Assembly: GCA_002348315.1 (NCBI GenBank)
Contig: DEAW01000177.1
Coordinates: forward strand, 1-15,941
Length of the DNA: 15,941 nucleotides
From: Planctomycetaceae bacterium UBA2972
Lineage (GTDB): Bacteria; Planctomycetota; Planctomycetia; Pirellulales; Pirellulaceae
Direction: 5' to 3'
The stretch's first letter is position 1, and each line of letters opens with the position of its first letter. Below are positions 14,331 through 15,941 of the stretch, in pieces. Both the position numbers and the translations under genes were made by a program. Below the pieces are notes generated by a model that was given only the letters and a program-made list of their open reading frames with translations, did not search any database and was not told the DNA's origin.

Positions 14331-15271
14331 TACATCCGCACTCCCCGATAGTGAACCCAATTACGACTCGTTCTAAACAACCCCCAGGTGGCTAATGCAA
14401 GAATAACAAATAGTACCCAGGCGATAGCCGAGGCATACCCCATTTCCAAATCACGAAACGCGGAAAGGAATAACTGCAAGGAAATTAACAGGCTGGATTC
14501 AGCGGGCTGACCTGTTCCTTCACTAACGATATATATCTGCGTGAAGGCCTGGACCGATTGAATGATCCCCAGAATGATATTGAAGAAGATGATGGGCGAG
14601 AGCATTGGAAGCGTGATGTGTCTAAATTTCTGCCAGATTCCTGCTCCCTCTAAGTCCGCTGCCTGATACAAGGACTGGTCGACATCACCAATGGCTGCGA
14701 GATAAATCAACATAAAATTCCCGACTCCCCACAATGACATCAATGTCAAGCCATCCTTCGATCCAAACTGAAAGGGGCTTTCCAATGAGAAGGCCTCCTG
14801 CATGCCTTGAAACCATAGCGGGGGCACGTCGTAAAACATTGCCAGCACGCCATTAACCATCCCGTCGCGAGGATCGAGTAGCCATAACCAGAGAATGGAC
14901 GAAGCGACCATAGGGACCATCGAAGGAAGATAAAAGAGAGTCCGAAACACCGCCTGCCCACGCACTTTCCAATTCAGCATCACGGCTAAGAGAATAGCCA
15001 GGATGGTAGAAAGCGGCACGGAAACAGCTGCGTAGTAAAAGGTATTCCAGAGTGCTTTGCCAAATCCTTCGCCGCGTAGAATTTCATCGGCAACACGCTG
15101 GTAGTTATCGGTGCCCACGTACCTGGGCGCTGTCAGCAGATCGTATTCGGTAAATGACCAAATCAACGAAGCAACAAAAGGATAGGCGAACAACCCAAGG
15201 AGTCCGAGCAACCAGGGACTGATAAACAGCCAAGGAGCAAACCGATGTAGTTTCCCGGAACGGACTGACAT
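14330..15271 (-). CDS. ABC sugar-transporter permease, MalF/UgpA-type
   Basis: This 313-residue permease is the first membrane subunit of the importer. Its EAA loop is at about 202-222 (YQAADLEGA, then FRHITLPML), with the conserved small-small-x-x-x-Gly spacing. Membrane segments are visible at about 13-36, 77-100, 112-132, 178-195, 224-244 and 279-299. A loop between the third and fourth segments (about 133-177, containing SLESPFQFGSKDG) is longer than in many UgpA-like proteins. The gene starts 10 bases after the peptidase stop and ends in a one-base TAATG overlap with the binding-protein gene, so all four genes are probably read as one unit. Substrate unknown; the family is mostly carbohydrate-specific. 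Confidence 0.93.
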   Translation of the reverse strand: MSVRSGKLHRFAPWLFISPWLLGLLGLFAYPFVASLIWSFTEYDLLTAPRYVGTDNYQRVADEILRGEGFGKALWNTFYYAAVSVPLSTILAILLAVMLNWKVRGQAVFRTLFYLPSMVPMVASSILWLWLLDPRDGMVNGVLAMFYDVPPLWFQGMQEAFSLESPFQFGSKDGLTLMSLWGVGNFMLIYLAAIGDVDQSLYQAADLEGAGIWQKFRHITLPMLSPIIFFNIILGIIQSVQAFTQIYIVSEGTGQPAESSLLISLQLFLSAFRDLEMGYASAIAWVLFVILALATWGLFRTSRNWVHYRGVRM

Positions 15272-15281
15272 ACTGCCTGAC

Positions 15282-15941
15282 TTATTCCTCGACTGCTTCG
15301 CGTTTTACCAGATCAAACGTGCGACCTGACTCAATCGTAAGGTAGTCTTTTTCGTTTTCGACCACGGATTGCCGACGGTCATAAAAATGGACGGCACCGT
15401 CACCTTTTACCGCTCCTAAACCACGTTTCACTACCAATGCAGTACCTTCATCAATGCCAATGCCCAGTAATTGCGGATACTTGTCGACTAAGGACGACAT
15501 ATCTTTGAATCGATTACGTTGTTTAAAGTGTTGATCGATCGCTGAACCGGGTAAAAATCCGAATCCTTTTTCATACCCCGGTGCCATAATATCCCGATTG
15601 CCAAGTGGGTTGGCTCGCGCCAAATAGTCTCCCTGAATGGATGCTCCAGCAGAACTGCCACCGATAATACCTCCTCGAGCTAACACCGCGTGGATCAACG
15701 GGTAGGCTTGCGTGTGTTCGTAGGCATCTACAAATCGCCACTGTCTGCCCCCGCCGAACCAAATTCCATCAGCTGTCCGTAATGCTTCCAGAACTGCTTT
15801 GGATTCAACATCCTGACGAGTACGCTGAGTCAGCACCGTCACATTTTTTGCTCCGCCTGCTTCGAACATGCGTTTACCATAGTCTGTGGGGAGAGGGTCC
15901 GGCATCGACGTTGGCAGAATGACGATATGAGCATCCTCACC
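15282..15941 (-). CDS. Cyanophycinase-like S51 peptidase, 5' end outside the window
   Basis: The visible 219 residues are in frame up to the window edge (GEDAHIVILPTS comes before the Met at 15905), so that Met is internal and the real start lies outside. S51 peptidases are class-I-glutamine-amidotransferase-like serine hydrolases. Members include cyanophycinase, which cleaves beta-Asp-Arg, and dipeptidase E. The nucleophile elbow GSSAGA is present (Ser at visible residue 97). DQHF (136-139) and GIGIDEGTALVV (160-171) are strong cyanophycinase-type motifs. The substrate loop reads FGGGRQW instead of the common GGDQ, which suggests another substrate. The ABC permease gene starts 10 bases downstream, so peptidase and transporter are probably linked. 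Whether it is secreted cannot be judged without the N-terminus. Confidence 0.85.
   Translation of the reverse strand, partial: GEDAHIVILPTSMPDPLPTDYGKRMFEAGGAKNVTVLTQRTRQDVESKAVLEALRTADGIWFGGGRQWRFVDAYEHTQAYPLIHAVLARGGIIGGSSAGASIQGDYLARANPLGNRDIMAPGYEKGFGFLPGSAIDQHFKQRNRFKDMSSLVDKYPQLLGIGIDEGTALVVKRGLGAVKGDGAVHFYDRRQSVVENEKDYLTIESGRTFDLVKREAVEE

Overview
The window looks like a planctomycete chromosome (Planctomycetaceae-like, moderate GC). The main pointers are a secreted protein matching the planctomycete-restricted TIGR03009-type family, an NfeD/NfeD/FloA membrane cluster, and many short secreted enzymes. The genus call is inference. All coding functions come from motifs read by eye; no database search was run.

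Layout. Bases 54-1415 (minus) hold the ribosome-assembly GTPase Der. Divergent from it are a [4Fe-4S] family-4-type uracil-DNA glycosylase (1566-2492) and, 9 bases later, a HAD phosphatase (2502-3107). A secreted TIGR03009-type protein follows (3225-4205). Bases 4322-8744 form an apparent operon behind an extended -10 promoter. It contains a long NfeD protein with two degenerate ClpP-like modules, a short NfeD protein, the flotillin-like FloA, and an unknown 138-residue protein three bases behind floA. A 17-bp tandem repeat sits between the short nfeD gene and floA. An NAD(P)-dependent beta-hydroxyacid dehydrogenase (8923-9834) then ends in a strong intrinsic terminator (9851-9888).

Everything downstream is on the minus strand. 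A secreted alpha/beta-hydrolase esterase (10835-11734) is followed by a secreted SMP-30/gluconolactonase-like protein (9905-10783). A 29-residue, very basic COX24/mS38-like small protein starts with GTG (11893-11982) and is followed by a hairpin. The right end is a tightly packed operon read right to left: an S51 cyanophycinase-like peptidase (cut by the window edge), ABC permease, substrate-binding protein and second ABC permease. Its junctions are a 10-base gap, a TAATG overlap and an 8-base overlap. No ABC ATPase is visible.

How the genes fit together. The NfeD and FloA proteins probably act together in flotillin membrane domains; both ClpP-like modules in the long NfeD seem to lack the catalytic Ser, suggesting a scaffold rather than a protease. 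The esterase/SMP-30 pair and the sugar-type ABC importer fit a lifestyle of degrading and taking up complex carbohydrates. No gene-free stretch exceeds 300 bases. There is no tRNA, rRNA, CRISPR array, transposase or other sign of a mobile element.
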